From: Pontibacter sp. SGAir0037
GTDB lineage: Bacteria > Bacteroidota > Bacteroidia > Cytophagales > Hymenobacteraceae
Assembly (NCBI RefSeq): GCF_005491705.1
Contig: NZ_CP028092.1
Location: 3,038,001 to 3,102,000, forward strand
Direction of reading: 5' to 3'
Length of the DNA stretch: 64,000 nucleotides
Made by a program: the position numbers and the translations under genes. Numbering within the stretch: position 1 is the first letter of the stretch; each line of letters begins with the position of its first letter. The notes below the pieces were generated by a model that worked only from the letters and a program-made list of their open reading frames with translations, ran no database searches and had not been told where the DNA came from. Below are positions 43,274 to 52,894 of this stretch, piece after piece.

Positions 43274-45040
43274 TTACGCTTCCCCCTTTTGCTCCGTGGC
43301 ATACCTTTCCAGCATCCTGGAAGTAGTGGCAGGAAGCGTAGACACATCCATCACCATAAAACCATCCAGCGAGTTTGAGAACTTCGGATCGATGTTAAAG
43401 CTTATGATGCGGGCGTTCTGCTTCAGGTATTTCTTTAACAGCACTGGTAATGTGGCATGTGCCGGATCAATGTCTGCAATCAGCTTTTCGAGCGTTTCTA
43501 TAGAAGATACCTGGTTCTTAACTACCTGCTCATACTGCTCTTTTGAGAACCTGTAGCGGAACTGCTTTCTGGCCCGCACATGCTTAGCCAGCTCCAGGTC
43601 ATAAAAATGAGTAGTTATAAAATCAACCATCAGCATTTTAGAGGCACTTGAGAACAGGTTACTGATACTTACCGGCCCGATCAGGTAGCGATAGCTTTGC
43701 TTCTTTTCCAGGAATGCAGAGATGCCTTTCCAGAGCAGCAATAAAGGCAGTGGCTGCCGCTGGTATTCCTGTCGCACAAAAGAGCGGCCTAACTCCAGCG
43801 AAACTTTAAGGGTGGGAGCCATTTTTCCGCTCATCTTAAAGAGGGAGTGCAGGTAAAAGCCTTTCTTACCATACTTTTTGTAGATACTATTGCCTTTGCC
43901 CAGGCGATAGGCCCCTACGAGTAACTGCGCTTTTCTGTCGTAGATGAAAAGGTGGTGGTAGTATTCGTCGTACTTATCCAAGTCGATGGCTTTGTTAGTG
44001 CCTTCTCCCACTGCCCTGAAAGTTATTTCACGTAACCGGCCTATTTCCCGCACCACATGCGGCACCGCCTCCTGCTTGGCCAGGTATACCTCCAGGTGGT
44101 TGTATTTCACTAACAGGGCAGATTTATCCAGTGCATCCAGCTCCCGGGCAATAACAGCCGCAGGCGTTTCAGCTATAACAGCTTCTGGGGCAGCATATTT
44201 TTTGAGCCGTTGCAGCACAGGCAGTTGCTCCTGCTGAAAGGAAGTACCGAGCATGTAGGTTTTTGCCCGCACATAACGCAGCAGCTCCTGCTCCGGGAAG
44301 GCATGCAGCTCGTTGTAAGAAATAGGCTTGCCAATTCTTACCTTTACCGTTTTCCCCTGCTTGTTTATTAACTGCGCCGGCAGCTGAGCTGTCCGCAGCA
44401 AAGGGTGCAGCAAGCCCAGCACATTAAACGCAAGGCTGTTGCCACCGCTAAAGTAGATAGGCAGCACAGGCACCTTCGCCCTGTGAATGAGGCGCTCAAT
44501 GGAAGAATGCCATTCAGGGTCAGCTACAGAAGAAGAACTGAACTTAAAACTGGCAACCTCCCCAGCCGGGAAAACACCAATCGGCATATCGTTGTGCAGT
44601 TGCTTGAGCGACTCTCGCAAACCGGCCACACTGCCTTTGTTCTGTTCCCGGAACGGGTTTACAGGAATCAGCAGCTCCTGCAGGTTTGGCACGCGCATCA
44701 GCAGCTGATTGGCCATCATTTTAAAGTCTGGGCGTGCTTTCGCCAGCAGGCTCATCATAATAAGCCCATCCAGGGCACCATACGGATGATTGGCCACGGC
44801 AATAAAAGCACCTTGCTGTGGTATGTTTTTCAGGTCGTGCGGATGAATATCAATTTTTATATCCAGCTCTTTTAACACCCCGTCTATAAAAGCAACACCA
44901 TCCAGTGTATGAATGGTATCGTAGAGCATGTTCAGATCCTTAATCTTCAGAATCTGCATTAAAACGGAAGAAAGAAAATGAAATTTGACTTTATCGAGTG
45001 CGGCAGCCGCTGAAAACTGCTGTTTCGTAATTATCTCCAT
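43274..45040 (-). CDS. Bifunctional aminolipid acyltransferase (OlsF-like: PlsC domain + OlsB-type GNAT domain)
   Basis: The N-terminal half (about 65-260) is a PlsC-type O-acyltransferase: ANHPYGALDG has H85 and D91 in the HX5D spacing used by OlsA/OlsF relatives, with FPAGEVASF further on. The C-terminal half (about 300-540) is an OlsB/hemolysin-type N-acyltransferase, with FIYDRKAQLLVGAYRLGKG and SLELGRSFV. This order matches OlsF, which makes ornithine lipids in one polypeptide; Bacteroides makes glycine lipids with two separate proteins (GlsB, GlsA). Ornithine or glycine lipid is the likely product; the amino acid cannot be read from sequence. Confidence 0.82.
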   Translation of the reverse strand: MEIITKQQFSAAAALDKVKFHFLSSVLMQILKIKDLNMLYDTIHTLDGVAFIDGVLKELDIKIDIHPHDLKNIPQQGAFIAVANHPYGALDGLIMMSLLAKARPDFKMMANQLLMRVPNLQELLIPVNPFREQNKGSVAGLRESLKQLHNDMPIGVFPAGEVASFKFSSSSVADPEWHSSIERLIHRAKVPVLPIYFSGGNSLAFNVLGLLHPLLRTAQLPAQLINKQGKTVKVRIGKPISYNELHAFPEQELLRYVRAKTYMLGTSFQQEQLPVLQRLKKYAAPEAVIAETPAAVIARELDALDKSALLVKYNHLEVYLAKQEAVPHVVREIGRLREITFRAVGEGTNKAIDLDKYDEYYHHLFIYDRKAQLLVGAYRLGKGNSIYKKYGKKGFYLHSLFKMSGKMAPTLKVSLELGRSFVRQEYQRQPLPLLLLWKGISAFLEKKQSYRYLIGPVSISNLFSSASKMLMVDFITTHFYDLELAKHVRARKQFRYRFSKEQYEQVVKNQVSSIETLEKLIADIDPAHATLPVLLKKYLKQNARIISFNIDPKFSNSLDGFMVMDVSTLPATTSRMLERYATEQKGEA

Positions 45041-45177
45041 ACTCAGCCGGGTACTTTAGGAATGCTTTTATCTAAAGCAAAAGTATAAAGCTGATGTTAC
45101 CTGCGCGTTACTGGCTTATTATCAAATTATAAACTAATCCGCCTAAGCTACACAACACCTCCCCGGAACAGAGTTTT

Positions 45178-45768
45178 TTACAGGAGAAAACCGGCCGGAA
45201 GATCTTCTGCATGGTCGATATCAGAAAGCGTAGGTAAAAGAAAACAGCTTAGGTTATGCTGATGCACATCCTGCAAGGTATCGGGAAAAACATATTCGGT
45301 ACTCCAGCGTTTGTCCTGGAAAAGGTATGGGTATAGCTTATTCATTCCCAGCAAATAATACCCGCCGTCTTCAGCCGGACCTATTACTACATCATGTGTT
45401 TGCAGTTGGTTAAAAGCCTCTTCTATAACAGCTTGGGAAAGTTGCAGACAATCGCTACCAATTATCATAACGGAAGTATAACCTTCTTTGAAAGCAGCAG
45501 CAAAAGCTCCCTGCATTTTCTCTCCCAGATCGCCATCCGGTTGTACCTGTTTCTGGTAAATATCCTTTTCCCACAGGTCCTCCTCTTCTACCCGTTCCGC
45601 ATAATACACCAGCTTATCCACCGCCAGATTTCTGGTAATGTTACGGGTATGCTGCAACAAACGGATATACACATCCAATGCCTGTTTTTCCCCAATAGAT
45701 GCGGCCAGACGTGTTTTCACCTTTCCTAGTTCAGGGTTTCGTACAAAAAGCATCAATAAACGGGACAT
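45178..45768 (-). CDS. TIGR04282-type (DUF2064) glycosyltransferase of the arsenosugar set
   Basis: 196 residues, GT-A-like nucleotidyl/glycosyltransferase fold. Motifs FVRNPELGKVKTRLA at the N-terminus, IIGSDCLQL (metal-binding region) and GPAEDGGYYLLGM are diagnostic. The family is named from its co-occurrence with ArsS; its substrate is not proven. It lies 117 bp downstream of arsS on the same strand and is probably co-transcribed. Confidence 0.88.
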   Translation of the reverse strand: MSRLLMLFVRNPELGKVKTRLAASIGEKQALDVYIRLLQHTRNITRNLAVDKLVYYAERVEEEDLWEKDIYQKQVQPDGDLGEKMQGAFAAAFKEGYTSVMIIGSDCLQLSQAVIEEAFNQLQTHDVVIGPAEDGGYYLLGMNKLYPYLFQDKRWSTEYVFPDTLQDVHQHNLSCFLLPTLSDIDHAEDLPAGFLL

Positions 45769-45885
45769 GCTGAAGTTTTAAAAGGGTGGAGAATGAGAAA
45801 GTTACTGCTAAAAGGTACAACCGTTCATTAACAATCAGTTGATTGGGATGAAACCCCAAAGCAAGCATTCCTAATTTACAAGTTA

Positions 45886-46956
45886 TTATATAGCCACTAC
45901 TTCTCCTCCGCAGCTGGAGCCGGCACCGGCGGTACAGCCATAGCAATGCTGGTTCAGAACAATAGAACGGTTGTCCAGAGCTGCAAGATTAAAATCCTGA
46001 ATATGTGCAGGTGCATCTCCGGCTACTTTCAGCTCCAGCATCTGGTTAAAATCGCAGTCGTAGAGGTAACCATCCCAGCCTACAGAAATAGTATTGCGGC
46101 ACATTACATTGGCAGCAGCAGCCGGATTAAAAGCATTAATCAGCTTTTCCATATAGCTACTGTAATTGCCGCTGGCTATCAGGTAATCGAGGTAGCGGCT
46201 CACAGGCAGGTTGGTAATGCAGTAAAGGTTATTAAACTCAATATTATACCCGCTGCGTAACCTGCGCTTAAACTCTCCTTCCAGCGCTTTCTGCCCGCTC
46301 GGCAAAAAAGCACCCGAAGGGTTATACACCAGGTCCAGTTGCAAACCAGATCCCTCTTTGCCGTAACCTGCTTCGTTGAGCATCTGCAGTGCCTTCACAG
46401 ATTTTTCGAATACACCCTCTCCCCTTTGCGCATCGGTTCGGGAAGCAGAGAAATAAGGCAAAGAAGACACTACCTGTACTTTATGCTTCTTAAAAAACAA
46501 AGGCAGGTCGTGGTACTTTTTATTTGCCAGTATGATGGTGAGGTTACAACGCACGATCACCTGTTTCCCCAGCTTCGACAGCTCTTCCACAAACCACCTG
46601 AAGTTCGGATTCATCTCAGGTGCTCCGCCTGTCAAATCCACTGTGTTAACCTGGGGAGAAGCAACCAGTGCATCAAGGCAAAACTGCATTGTATCGCGGG
46701 TCATAATCTCTTTGCGGTCCGGACCTGCATCTACGTGGCAGTGCTTGCATACCTGGTTGCACATTTTACCCACATTCACCTGCAGAATAGTGGTGCCCGT
46801 TGGTTTTAAGGGGTATAAATTATTCTGTTGCAGCTTTTCTGTAAACAGAGGGAATTGCTCCCCCTGCACCGTTGGTTGTTGTAATACCTGTAACTGAAAA
46901 AAAGAACTCGACAGCTCGTGCTGCTGCCCTTGTAAAGATTTTACGGGTGACGGCAT
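45886..46956 (-). CDS. arsS: Arsenosugar-biosynthesis radical SAM protein ArsS
   Basis: Radical-SAM enzyme proposed to attach a 5'-deoxyadenosyl-derived unit to a methylated arsenical. The 4Fe-4S motif CNQVCKHC (C66, C70, C73) is followed by HVDAGPDRKE, typical of this family. LTGGAPEMNPNFRWFV is the GGE-type region. The C-terminal region with CRNTISVGWDGYLYDCDFNQ and the final CYGCTAGAGSSCGG is a Cys-rich auxiliary domain. 356 residues is normal. It starts 3 bp after the AhpD-like gene stops, so the two are translationally linked. Confidence 0.9.
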   Translation of the reverse strand: MPSPVKSLQGQQHELSSSFFQLQVLQQPTVQGEQFPLFTEKLQQNNLYPLKPTGTTILQVNVGKMCNQVCKHCHVDAGPDRKEIMTRDTMQFCLDALVASPQVNTVDLTGGAPEMNPNFRWFVEELSKLGKQVIVRCNLTIILANKKYHDLPLFFKKHKVQVVSSLPYFSASRTDAQRGEGVFEKSVKALQMLNEAGYGKEGSGLQLDLVYNPSGAFLPSGQKALEGEFKRRLRSGYNIEFNNLYCITNLPVSRYLDYLIASGNYSSYMEKLINAFNPAAAANVMCRNTISVGWDGYLYDCDFNQMLELKVAGDAPAHIQDFNLAALDNRSIVLNQHCYGCTAGAGSSCGGEVVAI

Positions 46957-46959
46957 AGG

Positions 46960-47295
46960 CTACATGGTTAACTCTTTGATCTTGTTCATCATCTGCACCC
47001 CGTGCACCAGGGCTGCCCCACCTTTAATGGCCGCCGCCACATGCACTGCTTCCATCATCTGGTTTTCATCGGCTCCTTTCTGCAGGCAGTCGGTGCTGTA
47101 GGCGTCTATACAATAAGGGCATTGCACGGCGTGTGCCACAGCTAAGGCAATCAAAGACTTCTCACGCTCGGTAAGCGCGCCCTCTTTAAATACTTCGCCA
47201 TAATAGTCGAAGAACTTGCGGCCAAGTTCAGGCTGTAATTCCGTAATGTTGCCAAATTTGGCTAAGTCGGCAGGGTTATAATAGGTGTTTTCCAT
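46960..47295 (-). CDS. AhpD/CMD-like protein of the arsenosugar set
   Basis: 111 residues from ATG 47295 (MENTYYNPADLAKFGN); the frame is open a further 37 codons upstream, but those residues show no similarity. The carboxymuconolactone decarboxylase/AhpD fold has its CxxC in AVQCPYCIDAY, with the preceding Glu and following His of the AhpD relay partly present. Known as the arsenosugar-associated peroxidase-like family. First gene of the three-gene set. Confidence 0.86.
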   Translation of the reverse strand: MENTYYNPADLAKFGNITELQPELGRKFFDYYGEVFKEGALTEREKSLIALAVAHAVQCPYCIDAYSTDCLQKGADENQMMEAVHVAAAIKGGAALVHGVQMMNKIKELTM

Positions 47296-47571
47296 GATGT
47301 GAATTTTATAGCAGTAAAACTTAATCTGATCCGGAAGTGCTTCTTTGGCCTGAAGCAGCGTGTTATATGTTTGCCTGGAACAAGCAGCAGCATGCTGTTT
47401 CAACAAGTTATGAAGCTAGTTCTTTAACAGGTATTTAGATTTAATGTTACAGTCTCAGGCTACACTTGTGCAATTCTTTAACAGAAAATTTTTATTTTCC
47501 ATCAGTTACCGCACCCTGCTTGCACCCATAGTAGTGGTGCTTGCTTCTTTTCTGTTCCCTCCTGCATTATA

Positions 47572-48336
47572 TCAGCAGTACCCCAGTATCTTGTAGATCA
47601 GGTAGCCCGCTATTTCATGGATCAGCAGGTGCCAGCCACTAAAGGCACCTGCATCTGGAATAATGGTTTCGTCGGGTGTAAAGCGTCTGGGCGAAGCATA
47701 GAAATCGGTGCTGAAAGGAGTAACCTCTACACCGGCTTTCTGAAAGCAGGCCAGCGAACGGCGCATGTGAAAAGCAGATGTTACCAGAAGCAGACGCTTC
47801 CACTCCGGGTGCTTCTTTAGCAATTCGGCTGTATGCAGGGCATTTTCACGTGTATTGCGGCTATTGCTTTCAGTTAAAATATCCTCTTCCGGCACGCCTC
47901 CCATCAGCAGTATTCTTTCAATCTGCTCTGCTTCCGGTATGTTATCGAGCAATACAGAAGAATTACCTCCCGTTACCACAAATAGGTTCACCTTGTTCAT
48001 GCGGTAAAGCTGCAATGGGTGCAGAAAGCGGTCTGCTCCTTTATGGGTTAAAATGCGGTCGGGCAGGTCTTCTCTGTAACCTGTTACACCTGTTAAGATC
48101 AGGGCTGCATCGTAATTATTGATCTCGCTGACAGGTGTAGCCTCCACCTCCCATGCCCGCCAGGCTTCGTTTGCCAGAAACGGATTGGAGAGCAGCAAAA
48201 GCAGCCCTGCACCTGCCGCTAAACAAACTTTTTTCTTCCTGGGTGATTTCAGAAAGATGGCTAATAGCAAAAGTACCAGCACCCAGAGCAGGGGCATCAG
48301 GAGAAAGTGAAGGGTTTTGGAGAGAATAAAAAACAT
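47572..48336 (-). CDS. YdcF/ElyC-family membrane protein (DUF218)
   Basis: Two N-terminal membrane helices (about 3-27 and 37-55 from the start MFFILSKTLHFLLMPL at 48336), then a DUF218 domain: ALILTGVTGY, FVVTGGNSSVLLDN, ESNSRNTRENALHTAELL and LVTSAFHMRRSL. ElyC in Escherichia coli affects envelope and lipid-carrier metabolism, so an envelope role is likely but not shown here. The frame continues to 48375 upstream. Confidence 0.88.
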   Translation of the reverse strand: MFFILSKTLHFLLMPLLWVLVLLLLAIFLKSPRKKKVCLAAGAGLLLLLSNPFLANEAWRAWEVEATPVSEINNYDAALILTGVTGYREDLPDRILTHKGADRFLHPLQLYRMNKVNLFVVTGGNSSVLLDNIPEAEQIERILLMGGVPEEDILTESNSRNTRENALHTAELLKKHPEWKRLLLVTSAFHMRRSLACFQKAGVEVTPFSTDFYASPRRFTPDETIIPDAGAFSGWHLLIHEIAGYLIYKILGYC

Positions 48337-48419
48337 CTGTAGCAGTATCAGGTAATGCAGCAATTTAAGCAACACAACTTAAATCGGCTCCATATTTTTT
48401 TGATACCGTTAAAGCTGCG

Positions 48420-48641
48420 TTAAAAGAGCCGCCTGAACACCCACATCAGGAAAGAGAGCAGTATACTTAGCAGAAGCATACTGGTAATTGGCGCAAAGAA
48501 ACGAAAGTTCTTTCGCTCTACCCGAATATCACCTGGCAGGTTGCCGAACCAACTGAACTTGTCGCCTGCCAGCCACACCACCAGTCCAACAACGATGATT
48601 ACGGCTCCGACCATTACAATAAGTTTTCCGATAGGCTGCAT
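48420..48641 (-). CDS. DUF2905 small membrane protein
   Basis: 73 residues from ATG 48641 (MQPIGKLIVMVGAVIIVVG). Two membrane helices flank the family signature FSWFGNLPGDIRVERKNFRF. The longer frame to 48704 is less likely. Function unknown. It may be co-transcribed with the downstream ElyC-like gene 83 bp away. Confidence 0.88.
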   Translation of the reverse strand: MQPIGKLIVMVGAVIIVVGLVVWLAGDKFSWFGNLPGDIRVERKNFRFFAPITSMLLLSILLSFLMWVFRRLF

Positions 48642-48740
48642 AGTGGCGACAAAAATAAATAGCTGCAGGTAAATTTTAAAGCATTTGTAACTATAGCTAC
48701 GCACAAGCCATAGCTGTAGTTAGCAACTGAGGCAGGCAAA

Positions 48741-48784
48741 ATGGAGGTGCAAAAGCACCTTAGTGGCTACTTCGGCACCTCCAT
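48741..48784 (-). terminator. Hairpin region after the sugar dehydrogenase gene
   Basis: ATGGAGGTGC (48741-48750) can pair with GCACCTCCAT (48775-48784); a smaller hairpin AGGTGC-AAAA-GCACCT (48745-48760) competes for the same arm. A short T-rich tail follows on the minus strand. Confidence 0.5.
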
Positions 48785-48829
48785 CACCTGCAAGAAAAAC
48801 CTAAGAATCACGTAAAATACACCGCTGCC

Positions 48830-51800
48830 CTAGCTTTTCTTCATTTTGATCAGGTAAACTTTTCCTTTGCTGTTAATGTAGCGCAGTAGGTAAATGCCTG
48901 TCTGAAGTTTTGCATCTTTCAGATTAATGGTTAGCTCGCCGTGGGTGAGCTGGAGCTGTTCTGTTTTTCTGTATACCACCCTGCTCAGTATATCCAGCAC
49001 GGCCACTTCCTGCAGTGTCTCCCCTGGCTCTTTAAAGGCAAGCGTTATTCCCTCCGAGAAAGGGTTCGGGTAAAGTATTACCTTATCGGCATCAGACAGC
49101 GGTTCGGCCGTAGCAGCCATAGCAGTACCCGACATACCTTGGATGTAAGGCGATAATCGGTTACCTGGAATAGGGCGTTCAAACGTAGCATTTGGCAACT
49201 GCCACCCTACCGCCACATGGTCGCCACCACCCTGCTCTTTTTGCAGCACTTCCACATAATAGCGTTTGCCTGCCTCCAGGTTTATTTTGGCAGACTGCTG
49301 CGTACTGTACCTGGTCCATTCGCGGGAGTAGGTATAGGCATCGAGATAGGCGATTCTTACTTTGCCTGCCGGACTTTCAGAAGTGCTTAGCCACAGTTCC
49401 GCCACATCATCACCGGAGAGCCAGAAGGTGTACTGCCCTGTGGCAGGTGCGGTCACGTAGCCCCGGATACGGGTGCCGTAGTTGTCGCCAATATTGATGG
49501 GCGATTCAAAAACAGTGAGTTCACTGACGCTGGTAGGCGGACTGGAAAGCGGTATATTGGTCACGGGCACCCCGTACACGTTCTGCCAGTATTCCCGCGT
49601 AATTTTACCCGTGTTGCCTGGCTGGAAATTAGCTGTGATGGCCATGTTGTCGGTTATGGTAAGGCTAAGCGGGTTGGTGCTGCCCGTAGCGCTGCCGCTC
49701 CAACTACTGAAGACATAGCCTGCATTAGCAGTGGCCGTTACGGTAACTCTTTCACCGGAGGTATAGGTGGCTTTCTGCGGCGACAGAGCTACTGTGCCTC
49801 CCGCACCCGCAGTGGCCGTTACGGTATACTGCCCCGGGGTGCTGCCGTAAGGGCTGAGCCTGTTGCCGGGTATAGGCCGCTCCAGTGTGCCGTTCGGCAG
49901 CTGCCAGCCCACGGCTAGGTGATCGCCTCCGGCCTCCTCTTTCTGCAGCGCCTCTATGTAATAGCGCCTGCCCGCCTCCAGCGTAACCTTCACCGACTGC
50001 TGTGTGCTGAACTTTGTCCACTCCCGCTCGTAAGTCCAGCCGTTTACGTAGGCTAGCTTCACTTTCTGGGAGGGATCTTCTGAGGTGCTCAGCCACAAGT
50101 CGGCATTGTTGTCGGCTGCTATCCAGAAGGTATATTGCCCCGACACCGGCGCCGTCACATAGCCCCTGTAGCGCGTGCCGTAGTTGTCGGCGATGTTACT
50201 GGGCCCCTCGAACAGGGTAAGCTCCGAAACCGATGACGGCGCACTGTTAACGGGTATGGAGGCAACACCGTAGCCTGACAGGTTCGGCCAGTATTCGCGC
50301 GTGATCCTGCCTGTACCTGTATTTCCTCCCCCTCCGCTTGTTACAGTAACCGCTACGGCATCGGACTGTGCTGTGTGGCCCTGCGCGTCAAAGGCTTTGG
50401 CAACAATACTATAGGTACCTGCCGGTACACTTTGCCAGGCAGCGCTGAAAGGTGTAGCTGTAGCCTCCGCTATTTTGGCTGTTCCCTGCCAATACTCCAC
50501 CCTGGCCCAGCTGCGCACAACTTCCGCAAAACTCACACTCAAGGGTATGTTGCTGCCCGCCGCAAATGTGGCTCCGTTTGCAGGAGAGGTAATGGTTAAA
50601 GGTTTGCTAACGCCCCCACTGCAGTCGGGGTACAGGTCTACATAACTGGAACCGGTCAGGCCGCCGGCATCGGTTACTTTTAAAGAGATGCGGTAGAAAT
50701 AGATTTCGCCGTCGCAGCCCACGGGTGTGATTGTCGTAGTGGTGGAAGGCTTGGAATCAATCGGCTCAGGGTGCGTGTGATCGTTATGGTGCAGCACCGT
50801 TTGCCACTGGTACTGCAACTGCGACCCTGAGTGCTCCCTGTCGGTTACATTGGCCGTCAGGTTGTAGACGGTGTTCTGCGTGAGCGGGAACCTGGTACCT
50901 TGTGCGGGGCTCGTAATGGTGACTACCGGCGCCGTATTGTTGATGGAAACAAGCAGAGTGGCCGTTGAAGATAAGCCACCGGCATCGGTTACCTTTAGCA
51001 CCACATGAAAGCTGGCAAGGCCAGATGCTGTAAAGGTATGACTTGGGTTAGCCTCGGTGCTCACAGGAGTATTGTCTCCGAAGTTCCACTCGTAGCGCAG
51101 CGACTGCCCCTCGGGATCGGAAGAGCCGGAACCTGTAAACCTGACCGTGAAGGGGCTGGCACCGGATAGCTTGTCGGCAGTGGCAACAGCCTTGGGCGGC
51201 AGGTTACCGGAGCTATACCTTATCAGATGGATTTCGGTGGCATACTTTATATAGTAGATTCCTCCCGAGACAGGGTTGGTAGCCAAGGCTACCACAAAGG
51301 CATCACTATCCTTAAAGTTGCTGATGCTTCGGGGCATTTCGTCCACATCAAACGTCGAGTTCTTGATCCAGCCACCCACATAGTCTCCGAAGAAGTAGGT
51401 GTTTCTGTACTGAGGCGGAAAATCGGTGCCTGTATACCACACACCGCCCGTTACCGAGCTGCCCGAGAACTGCGGCCCCGACACAGGAGAATTCGCCGCC
51501 CCGATCATGGCCACAGCGGCATCCTCTCCATTAAATATACCTGTTCTGGAGCCGCCCCCTCTTTCGGAGTGCTTCCACTCAAATGCCGGCCTGGCATGTA
51601 CAAAAAGCCGGTACGAGTTCGGAATAGCCTGATTGTAGTTGCAGGGGTTATAAAAGTAGGGAGCCGTGGTGCGCCTTACCTGCTTAATCATATCGCCGTA
51701 GTAAAAGTACTGCTGTGTGCAGTTGCCGGTGCCGTACAAAGGGTTGGGCGCAGCATAGTTGTTGGGCACCTGCTTATGGAAATACCATTCCTGCTGCTCC

Positions 51801-52894
51801 AGCCCCTCAAAAACAGGCCAGCCAAAGTTCATTCCCGGCCTTGTAGCCACATTTATCTCCTCCCACACATACCAGCCTACATCCCCGATGTACAGTATAC
51901 CCGGAAAATTCGCATTACCGCTGCCCGGCTTTACCGAAAAGCGGAAGGCGTTGCGCAGCCCCAGCACCCATACCCTGGACGACGCCGAGCGTGGGCTACC
52001 GGAGTTGTAGTAAGGGTTGCCGGGCAGGCCATTGCCCGTGGCGGGGTCTACGCGTAGTATTTTGCCGTTGATGCAGTCCACCTGCTGCGAGCGGTAGGAG
52101 CCAATGTTTTCTTTTTGAGTGATGATGCCGTCGCGCAGCGCCTGCGTAATATAGGTATCGTTCGGGTTGGCCGGGTCGAAGCCCATGTCGATGTAACCGG
52201 CTGATGCACCGTCACCAATGGAGAGTAACAGCGAACCGTCTTCGCCGAACACCAACGAGCCGACGCCGTGGCCGGTATACAGAATAGGCAGGCCCTGTGT
52301 TATAGACTCCCCTATCAATATTTTTCGGGAGCTCATGTCTGTGCTTCTTTTGTTATCGGAGGTCCTGGCGGTATACCGGGTAAGCCTGCCGATGGAAGCG
52401 TTGAAGTATTCGTTCGCGCTAGCGCTGTAGCTGCTTTTGCCAAAGTGCAGCAGGTGGTGCCTGTCGACGGCGTACAGCAGGTAAAAGTAGCCGTTGCTGT
52501 CGAAGTTCGGGTCCAGGGCAAAGCCGAGCATGCCGTGGTCTTTCCAGTCTCCCACCTCCTCGCTGATGTCGATGAGCGGGTTCGGCAGCCGCTGCCCGTT
52601 TTCCACGATCCATACCCTACCGCCCTTCTCCCACACGTACATGCGGTTTCCGTCTTTCGAAAAGGCCATACCTACTGCCGCATTCCAGTTGCCGCCTATC
52701 TTTTCATCGATAAAGCCGGAGGGTTGTGCGAGTGCAGCTGGAAGGGGGCCGAGGTTGCAAAAGAGCCATACGAATACAGGCAAAAGGCCAAGGCTATTCA
52801 GAGGCCGCCAGCGCCGTATACCTGAAATCAGAAGATAAAATGTGGGGGGCAGCAGACGTAACTCGCCTCTGCAGGATTTGTAAAAATTTGTCAT
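48830..52894 (-). CDS. Giant secreted PQQ-type sugar dehydrogenase with PKD, PA14 x2 and T9SS domains
   Basis: 1354 residues. Domain order: signal peptide with a long basic N-region (to about 57), a six-bladed soluble glucose/aldose-dehydrogenase-type propeller (about 60-565; DHGMLGFALDPNF, GHGVGSLVFGEDGSLLLSIGDG, LGLRNAFRFS), PKD (565-652, with YEWNFGD), a second Ig-like domain (655-765), an Ig-like cadherin-type domain (763-853), PA14 (862-1016), an InlB B-repeat-like domain (1019-1093), a second PA14 (1096-1250) and a T9SS sorting domain (1272-1354, YPNPFSEG). The catalytic domain would oxidise sugars with PQQ; PA14 domains often bind carbohydrate. The two PA14 copies are clearly related (roughly two-thirds identical by eye). 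The 49.8-52.7 kb part reads more GC-rich than its neighbours. Confidence 0.88.
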   Translation of the reverse strand: MTNFYKSCRGELRLLPPTFYLLISGIRRWRPLNSLGLLPVFVWLFCNLGPLPAALAQPSGFIDEKIGGNWNAAVGMAFSKDGNRMYVWEKGGRVWIVENGQRLPNPLIDISEEVGDWKDHGMLGFALDPNFDSNGYFYLLYAVDRHHLLHFGKSSYSASANEYFNASIGRLTRYTARTSDNKRSTDMSSRKILIGESITQGLPILYTGHGVGSLVFGEDGSLLLSIGDGASAGYIDMGFDPANPNDTYITQALRDGIITQKENIGSYRSQQVDCINGKILRVDPATGNGLPGNPYYNSGSPRSASSRVWVLGLRNAFRFSVKPGSGNANFPGILYIGDVGWYVWEEINVATRPGMNFGWPVFEGLEQQEWYFHKQVPNNYAAPNPLYGTGNCTQQYFYYGDMIKQVRRTTAPYFYNPCNYNQAIPNSYRLFVHARPAFEWKHSERGGGSRTGIFNGEDAAVAMIGAANSPVSGPQFSGSSVTGGVWYTGTDFPPQYRNTYFFGDYVGGWIKNSTFDVDEMPRSISNFKDSDAFVVALATNPVSGGIYYIKYATEIHLIRYSSGNLPPKAVATADKLSGASPFTVRFTGSGSSDPEGQSLRYEWNFGDNTPVSTEANPSHTFTASGLASFHVVLKVTDAGGLSSTATLLVSINNTAPVVTITSPAQGTRFPLTQNTVYNLTANVTDREHSGSQLQYQWQTVLHHNDHTHPEPIDSKPSTTTTITPVGCDGEIYFYRISLKVTDAGGLTGSSYVDLYPDCSGGVSKPLTITSPANGATFAAGSNIPLSVSFAEVVRSWARVEYWQGTAKIAEATATPFSAAWQSVPAGTYSIVAKAFDAQGHTAQSDAVAVTVTSGGGGNTGTGRITREYWPNLSGYGVASIPVNSAPSSVSELTLFEGPSNIADNYGTRYRGYVTAPVSGQYTFWIAADNNADLWLSTSEDPSQKVKLAYVNGWTYEREWTKFSTQQSVKVTLEAGRRYYIEALQKEEAGGDHLAVGWQLPNGTLERPIPGNRLSPYGSTPGQYTVTATAGAGGTVALSPQKATYTSGERVTVTATANAGYVFSSWSGSATGSTNPLSLTITDNMAITANFQPGNTGKITREYWQNVYGVPVTNIPLSSPPTSVSELTVFESPINIGDNYGTRIRGYVTAPATGQYTFWLSGDDVAELWLSTSESPAGKVRIAYLDAYTYSREWTRYSTQQSAKINLEAGKRYYVEVLQKEQGGGDHVAVGWQLPNATFERPIPGNRLSPYIQGMSGTAMAATAEPLSDADKVILYPNPFSEGITLAFKEPGETLQEVAVLDILSRVVYRKTEQLQLTHGELTINLKDAKLQTGIYLLRYINSKGKVYLIKMKKS

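Noticed and set aside
47296..47406. 37-codon N-terminal extension of the AhpD-like gene
   Set aside because: Does not fit the compact family N-terminus; ATG at 47295 is preferred.
48830..52894. Horizontal acquisition of the sugar dehydrogenase gene
   Set aside because: Only a visual GC impression supports it; the T9SS domain is native to the phylum and no mobile elements flank it.
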